Made by a program: the position numbers and the translations under genes
In this document: piece after piece, positions 1 through 9,561 of the stretch
How positions within the stretch are numbered: position 1 is the stretch's first letter
How the letters are laid out: every line of letters starts with the position of its first letter
Assembly: GCA_021555075.1 (NCBI GenBank)
Contig: JAKGBX010000003.1
Coordinates: 466,443 to 530,442 of the forward strand
Origin: Rhodobacteraceae bacterium LMO-JJ12
GTDB lineage: Bacteria > Pseudomonadota > Alphaproteobacteria > Rhodobacterales > Rhodobacteraceae
DNA length: 64,000 nt
Direction: 5' to 3'
Notes under the pieces: model-generated
Databases searched by the model: none
Told to the model about the DNA's origin: nothing
Seen by the model: only the letters and a program-made list of their open reading frames with translations

Positions 1-2
1 GG

Positions 3-524
3 CAGGGAACGCTTCTGAGTCATGTGATCGACAGGTTGATGCCGCAGGTCGCGCAATTGGCGCTAAATGCCAATGGCGACGGAGCGCGCTTTGCCGAGTT
101 CGCGCTGCCAGTGCTGCCGGACACGATCGGCGGATTTCCCGGCCCGTTGGCCGGTGTTCTGGCCGGGATGGAATGGGCGGCCGAGAAAGGGGCCGAAACC
201 ATCGTCACCGTTGCGGCGGATACGCCGTTCTTTCCCTGTGATCTTGTGCCGCGCCTGATCTTGGCCGCTGATGGAATGACGAACCCGCTTGCATTGGCCG
301 CCAGCGATGAAGGCCGCCACCCCACGTTTGGCCTCTGGCCTGTCGACCTGCGCGATGACCTGCGTGCGGCATTGCAGGATGGTTTACGCAAAGTGGTGAT
401 GTGGACCGACGCGCATGGCGCGACCAAGGCGCATTTCCCCGGCACAAATCCTGATCCTTTCTTCAACATCAACACGCCGGACGATCTTGTCGCCGCCGAA
501 CGGTTTAAGGAGGCGGCACGGTGA
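3..524 (+). CDS. mobA: Molybdenum cofactor guanylyltransferase MobA, 5' end cut by window
   Basis: MobA attaches GMP to molybdopterin, giving the guanine dinucleotide cofactor of DMSO reductase-type enzymes in the cytoplasm. The frame is open from base 3 and reads L-L-S-H-V-I-D-R-L before the first possible internal start (GTG at 24), which matches the region after the usual N-terminal GxGxSxRMG-type nucleotide loop; that loop lies outside the window. Visible family marks are ALNANGD, VAADTPFFP and the C-terminal NINTPDDL. The stop codon TGA at 522-524 overlaps the GTG start of mobB at 521, indicating translational coupling. The identification is firm; only the start is missing. Confidence 0.9.
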   Translation, partial: QGTLLSHVIDRLMPQVAQLALNANGDGARFAEFALPVLPDTIGGFPGPLAGVLAGMEWAAEKGAETIVTVAADTPFFPCDLVPRLILAADGMTNPLALAASDEGRHPTFGLWPVDLRDDLRAALQDGLRKVVMWTDAHGATKAHFPGTNPDPFFNINTPDDLVAAERFKEAAR

Positions 525-1009
525 AACTCTATGGCGTGGTTGGTTGGAAGAACTCGGGCAAGACTGGACTGATGGAGCGTCTGGTGCGCGAATTCACCGC
601 GCGGGGGTTGCGGATTGCGACGATCAAACACGCTCATCATACCTTTGACGTCGACCACCAAGGCACCGATAGTGCGCGCCACCGTGCAGCTGGTGCCGCG
701 CAGGTGTTGCTCGCCTCGTCGTGCCGTTGGGCATTGATGAGCGAGCTGGGCGAAGCGCCCGAACCGCCGCTCGCCGCGTTGATAGAAAAGCTCGATCCCT
801 GCGATCTCGTGCTGGTCGAGGGCTATAAACGCGAGGACCATGCCAAGATCGAGGCGCATCGGGCCGAGACCGGCCAACCGCTGATCGCGCCGGGGGATAG
901 CAGCGTGCGTGCGGTTGCTAGCGATGTGACCCTGACGCTTGATCGTCCGGTCTTTGACTTGGACGATACCGGGGCGATTGCTGATTTCATCTTGTCTACG
1001 GTGGCGTGA
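521..1009 (+). CDS. mobB: Molybdopterin-guanine dinucleotide biosynthesis adaptor MobB
   Basis: A 162-residue GTP-binding protein that assists MobA in forming the molybdenum guanine dinucleotide cofactor. A P-loop GWKNSGKT is at residues 8-15, followed by the family KHxHH-type segment (KHAHH, residues 36-40) and a conserved LVEGYKRE segment near residue 105. The length is usual for stand-alone MobB. It starts with GTG inside the mobA stop codon and ends one base before the ATG of the MoeA fusion gene, so mobA-mobB-moeA form one tightly packed operon. Confidence 0.92.
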   Translation: MKLYGVVGWKNSGKTGLMERLVREFTARGLRIATIKHAHHTFDVDHQGTDSARHRAAGAAQVLLASSCRWALMSELGEAPEPPLAALIEKLDPCDLVLVEGYKREDHAKIEAHRAETGQPLIAPGDSSVRAVASDVTLTLDRPVFDLDDTGAIADFILSTVA

Positions 1010-1010
1010 A

Positions 1011-3119
1011 ATGGCGGCATTCGATACGTTCATTATGGTTGATTGGTCGGGCGGCAATGATCGCGGCGCGACACCCAAAGCTGATGCAATCTGGACCTGT
1101 GTGGCCGGTGAAGCGCCGCTCTATCATCGCAATCGGCAGGATGCCGAAACATGGCTCACTAAACGCATTGACGACGAGATCGCCACGGGCCGCCGCGTTC
1201 TTGCCGGGTTCGATTTCCCTTTCGGTTATCCGCGCGGTTTGGCGCGCGCGCTTGTGGGCGCCGACGACCCCCTGATGCTCTGGCAATGGTTCGTTGATCA
1301 GATCGAGGATGCGCCCGACGCCAACAACAGATTCGATGTCGCAGGGCGGATAAATCAGTTGTTTGACGGTATTGGCCCGTTTTGGGGCAATGGGCTAAAG
1401 CGTGATATCGCGAATCTGCCGCGCACAGGTCGGGAAAGAGATTGCGATGCGCTGCCGGAATGGCGCGAGGCAGAACACCGTGCAAAAGGGGCGTTTTCCT
1501 GCTGGCAAATGGCCGGTGCCGGATCGGTGGGCGGTCAGGTGATGATGGGACTGCCGGTGCTGAACCGCTTGCGGGCGCGGTTTGGGGGCGCCGCCTGGCC
1601 CTTTGAGTCGTTGAACGAAGTGCCACTGGCCCTGGTCGAGGTCTGGCCTTCGCTGATCGCACAGGCCGTCAAGGCGGCGCAGCGCGAAGCTGAGACACGC
1701 GATGCTGCACAAGTGCGGGTTCTGGCCGGAACAATCGCCGCGCTTGATCCGGCTCAACTTGGCCAAATGCTGGACGATTTTCCTGCCGAGGCCAGCCAGG
1801 AAGGTTGGATCTTCGGACTTGGCAATGAAGACGCCCTGAACGCCGCCGCCCGCAGGATCTCGCAACTGTCACCGCCGCGATTGCGCGATGATTGCTTTTC
1901 CTTGCCTGCCGGTGTCGATTGGGCGCCGGTCGATGAGGCGCTGGCGCTCCTTCGGGATCGGCTAGGGCCTGTGACCGAAACCGAAATTACCCCGTTGGCT
2001 GACGCGTTGGGGCGCACCCTGGCGGCACCTGTGGTAGCCAAACGCGCCAATCCACCGTTGCCCAATTCCGCGGTCGATGGCTATGGCTTCGCCCACGCCA
2101 GTCTGTCGTCCGGGGCGCCGCTGCTGCCGCTTGTCGCGGGGCGTGCGGCGGCGGGTTTGCGCTTTGAAGGCGCCGTGCCGCCCGGCCATGCGATCCGTAT
2201 TCTGACCGGGGCGGCCTTGCCTGACGGCGTCGATACGGTGGTGCTGCAAGAAGATGTTCGTCTCGGAGCGGGCGAAATCGCCTTTCGCGCAGGCATCAAA
2301 CCTGGCGCAAATACAAGGCACGCGGGCGAGGATGTGCAGGAAGGGCAAACGATACTGCCGGTCGGGCGGGTCATCACGGCCTCCGATCTGGCCCTGGTCG
2401 CGGCTGTGGGCGAAAGCATGCTGTCTGTGCGCAAACCATTGAGGGTCGCGGTCATTTCGACCGGCGACGAGTTGGCCGAACCGGGTGAGACGGTGAGCGC
2501 AGGGCAGATTTTTGATGCCAACCGCCCGATGCTATTGGCATTGCTAAAGCGCGCAGGCCATGTGCCGGTTGATATGGGCCGGGTCGCAGATGAACGTGCT
2601 GCGATGCGCGCGCGGCTGAGTGCGGCGGCTGCGGGTGCAGACGCGATTCTGACCTCGGGCGGGGCCTCGGCAGGTGATGAAGACCATGTCTCAGCCCTGC
2701 TCAACGAGGCCGGTGCAATGGCGATGTGGCGCATTGCGATCAAACCGGGCAGGCCGCTTGGCTTGGGGCTCTGGCAGGGCGTGCCGGTGTTTTGCCTGCC
2801 GGGCAATCCGGTGGCAGCCATGGTCACGACCTGTGTATTTGGTCTGCCTGCGCTGGGCCTTCTTGCCGGGCGTGGCTGGCGCGAGCCACGTCGGTTTACC
2901 GTCCCCGCGGCTTTTGCCAAACGCAAGAAGCCAGGGCGGCGTGAATATCTGCGCGCCCGCCTGATCGACGGCCAGGCAGAGGTTTTCAAATCCGAAGGTT
3001 CGGGGCGAATCAGCGGGCTGAGCTGGGCAGATGGTCTGGTCGAACTTCCCGACGGGGAGCTTGAGATATCACCGGGCGACTCCGTGACCTACATTCCGTG
3101 GGAAGGGTTCGGCGTTTAG
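1011..3119 (+). CDS. moeA: Molybdopterin molybdotransferase MoeA with an extra N-terminal domain
   Basis: The C-terminal 400 residues (about 302-702) are a full MoeA, which inserts molybdate into adenylylated molybdopterin: LPNSAVDGYGF near 350, LTGAALPDGVDTVVL, STGDEL, TSGGASAGDEDH near 548 and LPGNPVAAM near 596. About 300 residues precede it, with VDWSG at 10-14 and AGFDFPFGYP at about 65-74. These acidic beta-strand motifs recall the RNase H-like DUF429 fold, but that assignment is tentative. ATG 1011 was chosen because it follows the mobB stop by one base; the frame is open further upstream only inside mobB. The fusion makes the protein about 300 residues longer than ordinary MoeA. Confidence 0.85.
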   Translation: MAAFDTFIMVDWSGGNDRGATPKADAIWTCVAGEAPLYHRNRQDAETWLTKRIDDEIATGRRVLAGFDFPFGYPRGLARALVGADDPLMLWQWFVDQIEDAPDANNRFDVAGRINQLFDGIGPFWGNGLKRDIANLPRTGRERDCDALPEWREAEHRAKGAFSCWQMAGAGSVGGQVMMGLPVLNRLRARFGGAAWPFESLNEVPLALVEVWPSLIAQAVKAAQREAETRDAAQVRVLAGTIAALDPAQLGQMLDDFPAEASQEGWIFGLGNEDALNAAARRISQLSPPRLRDDCFSLPAGVDWAPVDEALALLRDRLGPVTETEITPLADALGRTLAAPVVAKRANPPLPNSAVDGYGFAHASLSSGAPLLPLVAGRAAAGLRFEGAVPPGHAIRILTGAALPDGVDTVVLQEDVRLGAGEIAFRAGIKPGANTRHAGEDVQEGQTILPVGRVITASDLALVAAVGESMLSVRKPLRVAVISTGDELAEPGETVSAGQIFDANRPMLLALLKRAGHVPVDMGRVADERAAMRARLSAAAAGADAILTSGGASAGDEDHVSALLNEAGAMAMWRIAIKPGRPLGLGLWQGVPVFCLPGNPVAAMVTTCVFGLPALGLLAGRGWREPRRFTVPAAFAKRKKPGRREYLRARLIDGQAEVFKSEGSGRISGLSWADGLVELPDGELEISPGDSVTYIPWEGFGV

Positions 3120-3127
3120 CGGCGCGA

Positions 3128-3234
3128 CTCTACTTAACCCTGAGACAGGGTTGAGTGGAAACGCAGCGCAACACATCAATGTTGTGGGTGTCTCAAACCA
3201 AAACTGTAATTCAGGTTTATCTCGAAACGCTCTT
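3128..3234. repeat. Interspersed palindromic repeat, copy A
   Basis: This intergenic stretch aligns without gaps to 24844-24950, with about 75 identical bases in 100 counted by eye. Shared blocks are TCTACTTAA, CCTGA, ACAGGGTT, GTGGAAACGC, TCAATGT and CTCGAAAC. The first part is an imperfect palindrome around ACAGGGTT; the second hairpin, clear in copy B, has decayed here. It lies between the convergent 3' ends of moeA and ppk. Confidence 0.7.
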
Positions 3235-3331
3235 TCATCAGGTGACGTTCCTGCTCAACGCCTCCTCGGGAGGCTGACTGACCGCAACCGCGCGAGAACT
3301 GACGACGCTCGTGATATGTGGGTCGGGCGCC

Positions 3332-5506
3332 TCAGTCTTCGTCGTGGGTGAGTTGCGGCACGTCCGAGGCGCCCGCCTTGCCGCGGCCCGAGAGCGAAGG
3401 GTTTTCCATGAAAAAGCGGTGGCAGTTGAAGGAGAACTCGCCCTCGGGGACCGTGGCGCGCTGAAAGCTGCCATCGGGGGACATGACCCAGCTTTGCGCC
3501 TGATCGGCCATGTTGGCGGCCATGATCTGATCGGTGATCTGGGCTTTGACGGTCGCGTTCAGGATCTCGATCAGGGTTTCGACGCGGCGGTTGAGGTTGC
3601 GCCCCATCCAATCGGCCGACGAGATAAAAACACGCGCCTTTTTGTGCGGCAGGCCTTTGCCTGCGCCAAAGCAGACGATGCGGGAATGTTCCAAGAAACG
3701 CCCGACGATGGATTTAACGCGGATGTTTTCGCTAAGCCCCTTGATGCCGGGGCGTAAGCCACAGATGCCACGAATTACCAGCGAGATTTTCACCCCTGCC
3801 TGCGAGGCCGTATAGAGCGCGTCGATCACTTCACTGTCGATCAGCGCGTTCATCTTGGCCCAGATTTCGGCCGGGCGACCGGCTTTGGCATGGTTGATTT
3901 CGTCGGCGATCATTCCAAGCAGCTTGGGCTTGAGCGTCAGCGGTGAGATGGCGAGGTTATCGAGCGCCTCGGGGTGGGCATAGCCGGAGAGGTAATTGAA
4001 TACCTTGGTGGCGTCGCGCCCGAGATCGGCGTCGCAGGTGAAGAGCGAGAGGTCAGTATAAACCCGCGCCGTGATCGGGTGGTAATTGCCGGTGCCAAAA
4101 TGGGTATAGGTGACGAGGCGATCATCCTCGCGACGCACCACGGTCGAGATTTTGGCATGGGTCTTGAGATTGAGGAAGCCATAGACGACATGTGCGCCGG
4201 CGCGTTCGAGGCGGCGGGACTGGCGGATGTTGGCGGCTTCGTCAAAGCGGGCCTTGAGTTCAACGAGGGCGGTGACGGATTTGCCATCCTCAGCGGCTTC
4301 GCAGAGGGCCGAGACAATCGGGCTGTCGCGTGAGGTGCGATAGAGGGTCTGTTTGATCGCCACGACGTTGGGGTCATTGGCGGCCTGATTGAGGAAGCGC
4401 ACCACCATATCGAAGGTCTCATAAGGATGGTGCAGCAGCATGTCTTTCTGCTTGATTGCGGCGAACATGTCGCCGTCAAAGTCCTGTACCCGTTCGGGGA
4501 TGCGCGGGCTGAACAGCGGCCAAAGCAGATCGGGCCGGTCATCAACAACCATTTCATTGAGATTGGACATGCCGATGAGGCCGTCGACTTCGACAATTTC
4601 GTCATCGGTAACGTGCAGTTCGCGTTTGATCATTTCGAGCAGGGCCTTGGGGGGGGCCGCCGAAAGCTTCATGCGCACCACCTCGCCGCGACGACGGCGT
4701 TTGAGGGCGGTTTCAAACTCGCGCACAAGGTCTTCGGCCTCGTCCTCGACCTCGAGATCGCTATCGCGCAGCACCCGGAACGAGCAATGCCCTTTGAGTG
4801 CATAGCCCGGAAAAAGCGAGTGGATATGTTCGAGCAGCAGGTCTTCGAGTGGCAAGAAACGATGCGTGCCTTCGGGTGCGGGCAGGGGCACGAAGCGGTC
4901 GATCTGGTGCGGGATCGGCAGCAGCGCCTGAAGCTTGCGCTTGTCGGCCTTGCGTTCGAGTTGCAGCGCCAGCGAGAAGCCGGTGTTGGGGATGAACGGG
5001 AAGGGATGCGCCGGGTCGATTGCCAGCGGCGAAAGTACGGGAAAGACCTGGGTCAGGAAGGTGTCGCGCAGATGGCTGCGGTCGACTTCGGTCAGGGAGT
5101 CGCGCGTGCAAAGCGAGATTCCGGCGTCCTGCATTTGCGAGATGAGGGTGTCGAAGGCGGCCTGTTGATGGGCCATTAGGCGGCGCGCTTCGGCATGAAT
5201 CAGCACCAGCTGTTCGGCCGGGCTTAGACCGTCGGCGGCAGGGGTGGTGACGCCTTCGCGGGCCAATTCGCGTAGCCCGGCAACGCGCACGGTATAGAAT
5301 TCATCGAGATTGGTGGCCGAGATCGAGAGAAACCGCAGCCGTTCGAGCAGCGGCACGCGGGGATTTTCGGCCTCTTCCAGAACGCGCCAGTTGAAGCCCA
5401 GCCAACTGAGTTCGCGATTGTAGAAGCGGGCCGGGCTGGTGGGGTCGAATTCGGGCAGATCGACCGGATCAGGAAACGGCGTTTCGAGAAAATTTGCGTT
5501 TGTCAT
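3332..5506 (-). CDS. ppk: Polyphosphate kinase 1
   Basis: A 724-residue PPK1 that reversibly transfers the gamma phosphate of ATP to polyphosphate. The N-terminal domain begins [19 protein letters not shown] and continues with [16 protein letters not shown]. The phospholipase D-like catalytic half has HHPYETFDM, the phospho-acceptor histidine in KTHAK (His450, the counterpart of E. coli His441), and [14 protein letters not shown]. The start ATG at 5506 (MTNANF) was chosen because the 112 codons upstream have no family similarity and contain a promoter-like region. No exopolyphosphatase gene follows; downstream are repeat copy A and the convergent moeA. Confidence 0.95.
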   Translation of the reverse strand: MTNANFLETPFPDPVDLPEFDPTSPARFYNRELSWLGFNWRVLEEAENPRVPLLERLRFLSISATNLDEFYTVRVAGLRELAREGVTTPAADGLSPAEQLVLIHAEARRLMAHQQAAFDTLISQMQDAGISLCTRDSLTEVDRSHLRDTFLTQVFPVLSPLAIDPAHPFPFIPNTGFSLALQLERKADKRKLQALLPIPHQIDRFVPLPAPEGTHRFLPLEDLLLEHIHSLFPGYALKGHCSFRVLRDSDLEVEDEAEDLVREFETALKRRRRGEVVRMKLSAAPPKALLEMIKRELHVTDDEIVEVDGLIGMSNLNEMVVDDRPDLLWPLFSPRIPERVQDFDGDMFAAIKQKDMLLHHPYETFDMVVRFLNQAANDPNVVAIKQTLYRTSRDSPIVSALCEAAEDGKSVTALVELKARFDEAANIRQSRRLERAGAHVVYGFLNLKTHAKISTVVRREDDRLVTYTHFGTGNYHPITARVYTDLSLFTCDADLGRDATKVFNYLSGYAHPEALDNLAISPLTLKPKLLGMIADEINHAKAGRPAEIWAKMNALIDSEVIDALYTASQAGVKISLVIRGICGLRPGIKGLSENIRVKSIVGRFLEHSRIVCFGAGKGLPHKKARVFISSADWMGRNLNRRVETLIEILNATVKAQITDQIMAANMADQAQSWVMSPDGSFQRATVPEGEFSFNCHRFFMENPSLSGRGKAGASDVPQLTHDED

Positions 5507-5693
5507 GGGAGCCTTATGGGGCGGTCTAATGGGGATGGTGGAATGCGAAAGAAGATATTGCGCCTGATGCGGGGAGATGTCCAGCGGGCGGCGTGGCGCG
5601 GGAAGTGCAGTGAGGAGGAGCGGGGGCATGGAGGGGGCTTCCTGCGTCGGGTTCGGGGGAGCGGGTCGCGTCTTCACGCGGCATTTTTCTATT

Positions 5694-5722
5694 TTGGCAT
5701 GGCAATGTGACAACTTTATAAA
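5694..5722 (+). promoter_or_regulatory. Sigma-70-type promoter candidate toward the RTX/Hint gene
   Basis: TTGGCA (5694-5699), a 17-base spacer and TATAAA (5717-5722) each differ from consensus at one position. This is unusually close to consensus for a high-GC genome. The downstream start codon is at 5938, so the leader would be about 200 bases. Confidence 0.5.
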
Positions 5723-5743
5723 ATTGCTCGCGTTTACGCGCAA
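5715..5743 (-). promoter_or_regulatory. Sigma-70-type promoter candidate toward ppk
   Basis: On the minus strand TTGCGC (5738-5743) is followed by a 17-base spacer and TATAAA (5715-5720). The -10 hexamer uses the same TTTATAAA palindrome as the plus-strand promoter, so the two polymerases would compete. Confidence 0.4.
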
Positions 5744-5746
5744 TTT
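5721..5746. promoter_or_regulatory. Dyad overlapping the shared promoter, operator-like
   Basis: AAATTGCTCGCG (5721-5732) and CGCGCAATTT (5737-5746) are inverted copies around TTTA, with a one-base bulge. The dyad abuts the -10 of the plus promoter and overlaps the spacer and -35 of the minus promoter. It fits an operator; the binding protein is unknown. Confidence 0.35.
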
Positions 5747-5937
5747 GCGCCGGACGTTCCGGCGAGCGGCCAGCACCAAAGCCCAGAACATCTTCACGCG
5801 GTGCAAAGCCGCGTTTGGCGAAATTGCTAAAATTCTAAGCAAAGAGATGCCCTGTCTTAACCGTTCCGATTGGTTTGGGTGGCAAGTCTGCTCATGAGGT
5901 TTTGGATTCTATCCGGCTTTCGGCGTTGGAGGGCGAT

Positions 5938-7761
5938 ATGGCCACAATCAATGGCAATTCGGGGGATGATACCCTCGCGGGCTCAGATGATCCCGATTCC
6001 ATTTTTGGGCAGGCGGGGGACGACACGATCACCGGGGGGGGCGGTGACGACAGCTTGTTTGGCGGCATTGGAGCGGATTCTCTGGACGGTGGAACGGGAG
6101 ACGATTCTATTGTCGGCGGCAGCGGTGACGACACGCTTTATGGTGGCGACGGCGGCGTGCGCACGGCCGACCGCGTGGTTTTTCGCTGGGACAATATCCC
6201 CGATCCCGACAATGGCGGCAGCATTGATGGTGGCGATGAGATCGAAGAGGGTAGCCAGACGGTCAACGGCGTCGTGGTCAGCTACGAGGTGAGCCATGAT
6301 ATAGGCCAGTTTGAGGACGATGAGCAGTATGTCAGCGGGATTGACGACGGTGCCAGGTCAATCAACGACGAAAGCGCGCTTGATCTCTATGATACGGGGA
6401 CAGCCGAGATCGCGTTTTCAGAAGCAGTTGAGAATGTTCATTTCCGGGTCAATAACTTCGATGCCTATAACGAGCATCTGGTCATTCGCGCCTATGATGC
6501 GAACGGCAATCAGGTCGCTTATGACACTGCATTGGGATCAAATGTCACCGGGGCCGACAACGATAGTGTCGCCGGGCTGGACACGTTCGAGGGCAAGGGC
6601 GGCGAGTATGATGATGATGATCATCAGGGCTCGCTTCTGATCCAGATCCCTGGTCCGGTGGCGCGGATCGAGATGGATTATACCAGTGTCAATGAATGGA
6701 CGGTGACGATCACCGACATTTATTTCGATGACCCGGCGAGCGTGGTTGAGGCGGAAGCCGGTGATGACACTCTGATCGGTGGCGCGGGCGAGGATCTTTT
6801 GATTGGCGGGGAGGGCGACGACCTTCTGAGCGGTGGGGCGGGCAACGATACGTTCGAGTATCAGCCCGGCGACGGCCACGACACGATTACCGATTTCAAT
6901 GCGGGTAATAGTGGCACGCTGAATGACGGCGATAGCAGAAATAACGATTTCATCGATCTGTCAGATTACTATCAAAGCCTGAGCGAACTGCGCGCGGATT
7001 TTCTTGATGATGGCGTGCTGAATCAATCGAACGCCACCGATCTTGATGACAACGCGATCGACTGGGGCAATCGCGCTCAATTTGGCGATGGGTCGCTGAC
7101 GTTAACTGGTGCCGAGGCAACCAGTTTCAAGACTGAGAACACCGGCGTCACCTGTTTTACATCGGGCACCGCGATCCGCACGCCTGGGGGCGAGGCGCGG
7201 ATTGACGATCTCAGGGTTGGCGATCTGGTTTGCACGATGGACAACGGCCCACAACCGATTGCCTGGATCGGGCGGCGGTATGTCGGGCGCGAAGAGCTAT
7301 TGCGCAACGAGCGGCTGCGCCCGGTGCTGATCAGAAAGGGGGTGTTGGGGGCGGCGCGCGATCTCTTGGTATCGCGCCAACATGGAATGTTGATCGGGCA
7401 CGAGCATCTGGTGCGCGCAACCCACCTTGCGCGCACTGCGCGGGGCGTGCGCATTGCTCATGGCAAATGTCAGGTCAGCTATGTTCATCTGGGGTTTGAG
7501 ACGCATCAGATCGTCTTTGCTGAAGGCTGTGCGAGCGAGAGTTTTTATCCTGGTCCGATGGCGCTCGGAATGCTGACAGGGGCGGCGCGGGCGGATTTCG
7601 CGCGGGTGTTTGGGACGGATGTCGGGGCTGATGCCGGGCGTCGGATGATTCAATCCGCGTATGGCAATACGGCGCGACGGTTTTTGACGAGCGAGGGGGC
7701 AGTGCGTGGTTTTCTGCGCGGCGGAAACGAGCAAAATGGCTGCTTTCTGCGCAGTGCCTGA
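5938..7761 (+). CDS. RTX repeat protein with C-terminal Hint domain
   Basis: A 607-residue acidic protein, probably exported, with no classical signal peptide. Near the N-terminus are RTX nonapeptides of the GGxGDDxLxGG type (calcium-binding beta-roll). A non-repeat beta-rich region follows, then a second RTX block ending in GNDTFEYQPGDGHDTITDF. From Cys406 (CFTSGTAIRTPGG) a Hint-type domain (Hint_2 family) runs through SRQHGMLIG to FAEGCASESFYPG. Hint folds can cleave or splice at the leading cysteine; whether this one does is unknown. ATG 5938 was chosen for the upstream GGAGG; an in-frame TTG lies at 5875. Function is unknown. Confidence 0.82.
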   Translation: MATINGNSGDDTLAGSDDPDSIFGQAGDDTITGGGGDDSLFGGIGADSLDGGTGDDSIVGGSGDDTLYGGDGGVRTADRVVFRWDNIPDPDNGGSIDGGDEIEEGSQTVNGVVVSYEVSHDIGQFEDDEQYVSGIDDGARSINDESALDLYDTGTAEIAFSEAVENVHFRVNNFDAYNEHLVIRAYDANGNQVAYDTALGSNVTGADNDSVAGLDTFEGKGGEYDDDDHQGSLLIQIPGPVARIEMDYTSVNEWTVTITDIYFDDPASVVEAEAGDDTLIGGAGEDLLIGGEGDDLLSGGAGNDTFEYQPGDGHDTITDFNAGNSGTLNDGDSRNNDFIDLSDYYQSLSELRADFLDDGVLNQSNATDLDDNAIDWGNRAQFGDGSLTLTGAEATSFKTENTGVTCFTSGTAIRTPGGEARIDDLRVGDLVCTMDNGPQPIAWIGRRYVGREELLRNERLRPVLIRKGVLGAARDLLVSRQHGMLIGHEHLVRATHLARTARGVRIAHGKCQVSYVHLGFETHQIVFAEGCASESFYPGPMALGMLTGAARADFARVFGTDVGADAGRRMIQSAYGNTARRFLTSEGAVRGFLRGGNEQNGCFLRSA

Positions 7762-7777
7762 GTGGCGCGATGTGGTG

Positions 7778-8449
7778 TCAGGAATGTGCGTCGAGCACTT
7801 CGGCGGCCAGCTTGCGATTGATCTCGCGGCCCTCGGTCAGGGCGGCATCATCCAGCGAAGCGACGACGCGGCGCGCCATGTCAAAGCTGCGGTCGATCCG
7901 GCGCAGCAGGTAGGGGATGGTATCGGGGGTGGGGGAAAGCTGACGGTCGCTAAAGAGCTTCATCAGCACGGCAGAGAGCAGCGCGTCATCCGGGCTTTCG
8001 ACCAGAACCGAGACGGTGCCGTCCATGCGGCTTTTCAGATCAGGCAGGATCAGACCCCAGCGGACCGGCGGCAGATGTGCGGTGAATAGGATCGAATGCC
8101 CCTCGGCCAGCGTCAGGTTGTGCAGATGAAACAGCGCCACTTCGGCCTGGGCATTGCCCGCGATCATCGGGACATCTTCGAGTGCGATATTGCCGCTGGC
8201 CAGATTCGGGATATCAAGCCGGAGCAGGTCAGAGACGGAAACGATGCGCGCATTGGCGGCCTTGGCCCAGACGTGGGCGAGATGCGTCTTGCCCGCGCCC
8301 GATGGCCCGACCAGCGCCAGCTTGCGACCGGGCCAGGCGGTCCAGTTCTCGACCATCGCAACGGCGTTGGCGTTGGCTCGCGTGACGAAGAAATCTTCAC
8401 GCCCCAGCGCCGTTCGGGCGGGCAGATCGAAGGACAGTTGTTGCGGCAT
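7778..8449 (-). CDS. DnaA-like regulatory protein of the Hda family
   Basis: A 223-residue AAA+ protein resembling DnaA domain III but without the DNA-binding domain IV. The Walker A motif GPSGAGKT is at residues 48-55, preceded by the DnaA-like NANAVAMVENW. The N-terminal QLSFDLP resembles the clamp-binding motif QLSLPL, used by Hda to bind the replication sliding clamp and stimulate ATP hydrolysis by DnaA. Its ATG overlaps the stop of the upstream permease (TAATG), so the two are co-translated. Role as replication regulator is by family. Confidence 0.8.
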   Translation of the reverse strand: MPQQLSFDLPARTALGREDFFVTRANANAVAMVENWTAWPGRKLALVGPSGAGKTHLAHVWAKAANARIVSVSDLLRLDIPNLASGNIALEDVPMIAGNAQAEVALFHLHNLTLAEGHSILFTAHLPPVRWGLILPDLKSRMDGTVSVLVESPDDALLSAVLMKLFSDRQLSPTPDTIPYLLRRIDRSFDMARRVVASLDDAALTEGREINRKLAAEVLDAHS

Positions 8450-9561
8450 TACTCAGCGGCGCCCCTGGGGTTCCGGGTGGCATCATCGTCGGGCAGGGCG
8501 GCCCCGAAATCGGAAGTGCCCCGATAGAGCAGGCTGTGGCGATATTGCGTGGAGAGGAATCGCGTTATCACGCCAAGAGCCGCGGCCAAAGGCACCGCCA
8601 CCAGCATGCCGACGAAGCCAAACAGCGAGCCGAACACCGATAGCGCGAAGATCAGCCAGACCGGGTGTAGCCCGACGCTGTCGCCGACAAGCTTGGGGGT
8701 CAGCACGTTGCCTTCGATGACCTGACCGAGCACGAAGATCCCGGCGACCAGCCCGAGTGAGACCCATTCGCCCCAAAACTGGAACAGCGCCAGCCCGATG
8801 GCAAGCACACCGCCGATGATGGCGCCAACGTAAGGAATGAAGGTGAGCGCGCCAGCGACAAAGCCAACGACAAGGCCGAATTGCAGCCCTACCAGCATCA
8901 GCGCTACGGCGTAGTAGGTGCCAAGGATCAGGCAAACCGTGCCCATGCCGCGGATGAACGCGGCCAGCGTGACGTCGATTTCGCCCGCAAGACGGCGGAT
9001 CATCGGTGCGTGATCGCGCGGCAAGAGGTCATCAATGCGCTCGATCATGCGGTCCCAATCATAAAGCAGGTAGACCGCGACCACGGGCACGATAACGAAC
9101 AGTAGGACGATGTTGATGATCGAATAGGCCGAGCTGAGCACGGCATCAAGCAGCTCGCCACCGCGTTCCTGGACCTTTTCGCCGATGGTGAGAAGCGAGG
9201 TGCGCAGAGTGCTGTCGGCATCCATCAGGGAGGGAAACCGCTCGGTCAGGAAGCTTTGCAGATCCTTGGCCAGTTGCGGCGCGATGTTGAACAGAGCGAT
9301 GGCCTGTTCGACCAGCGCCGGAACCACCAAAAGGGCCATTATGACGAAGATCAGGAGCGCCAGCAGAGTAATCACCCCGGTAGCGACGACGCGCGTGGCG
9401 CCCATCCGTTCGATCCGGTCGGCGAAGGGGTCGAGGAAATAGGCGACCGCCCCGCCGAGTACGAAAGGCAGGATCACATCGCCCAGGAACCACAGGATAA
9501 CACCTAGCAGGATTGCGGCGATGCCCCAGTATTTGAGTTGTTGCTGAACCGGCAATGCCAT
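8449..9561 (-). CDS. AI-2E family (PerM-type) membrane protein
   Basis: A 370-residue polytopic membrane protein with hydrophobic segments near residues 12-42, 60-85, 150-175 and several between 210 and 345. The C-terminal half has GLQFGLVVGFVAGAL and FIPYVGAIIGG, typical of the AI-2E transporter family (formerly UPF0118). Transported substrates differ among family members, so no specific solute is claimed. It is the first gene of a two-gene operon with the Hda-like gene. The ATG lies after a weak AAGGAAG element. Confidence 0.82.
   Translation of the reverse strand: MALPVQQQLKYWGIAAILLGVILWFLGDVILPFVLGGAVAYFLDPFADRIERMGATRVVATGVITLLALLIFVIMALLVVPALVEQAIALFNIAPQLAKDLQSFLTERFPSLMDADSTLRTSLLTIGEKVQERGGELLDAVLSSAYSIINIVLLFVIVPVVAVYLLYDWDRMIERIDDLLPRDHAPMIRRLAGEIDVTLAAFIRGMGTVCLILGTYYAVALMLVGLQFGLVVGFVAGALTFIPYVGAIIGGVLAIGLALFQFWGEWVSLGLVAGIFVLGQVIEGNVLTPKLVGDSVGLHPVWLIFALSVFGSLFGFVGMLVAVPLAAALGVITRFLSTQYRHSLLYRGTSDFGAALPDDDATRNPRGAAE

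Larger units (their letters stand above)
5507..5937. other. Divergent intergenic region between ppk and the RTX/Hint gene
   Basis: This 431-base gap holds no convincing gene. It contains back-to-back promoter candidates that share one -10 palindrome (5694-5743), an overlapping dyad (5721-5746) and a short perfect stem CGCCGGA/TCCGGCG at 5748-5764. Both neighbouring genes would then have leaders of roughly 200 bases. Confidence 0.6.

Noticed and set aside
4427..5179. Long plus-strand open frame opposite ppk
   Set aside because: It lies wholly inside the well-supported ppk gene and its translation resembles no family; GC-rich genes commonly leave such antisense frames.
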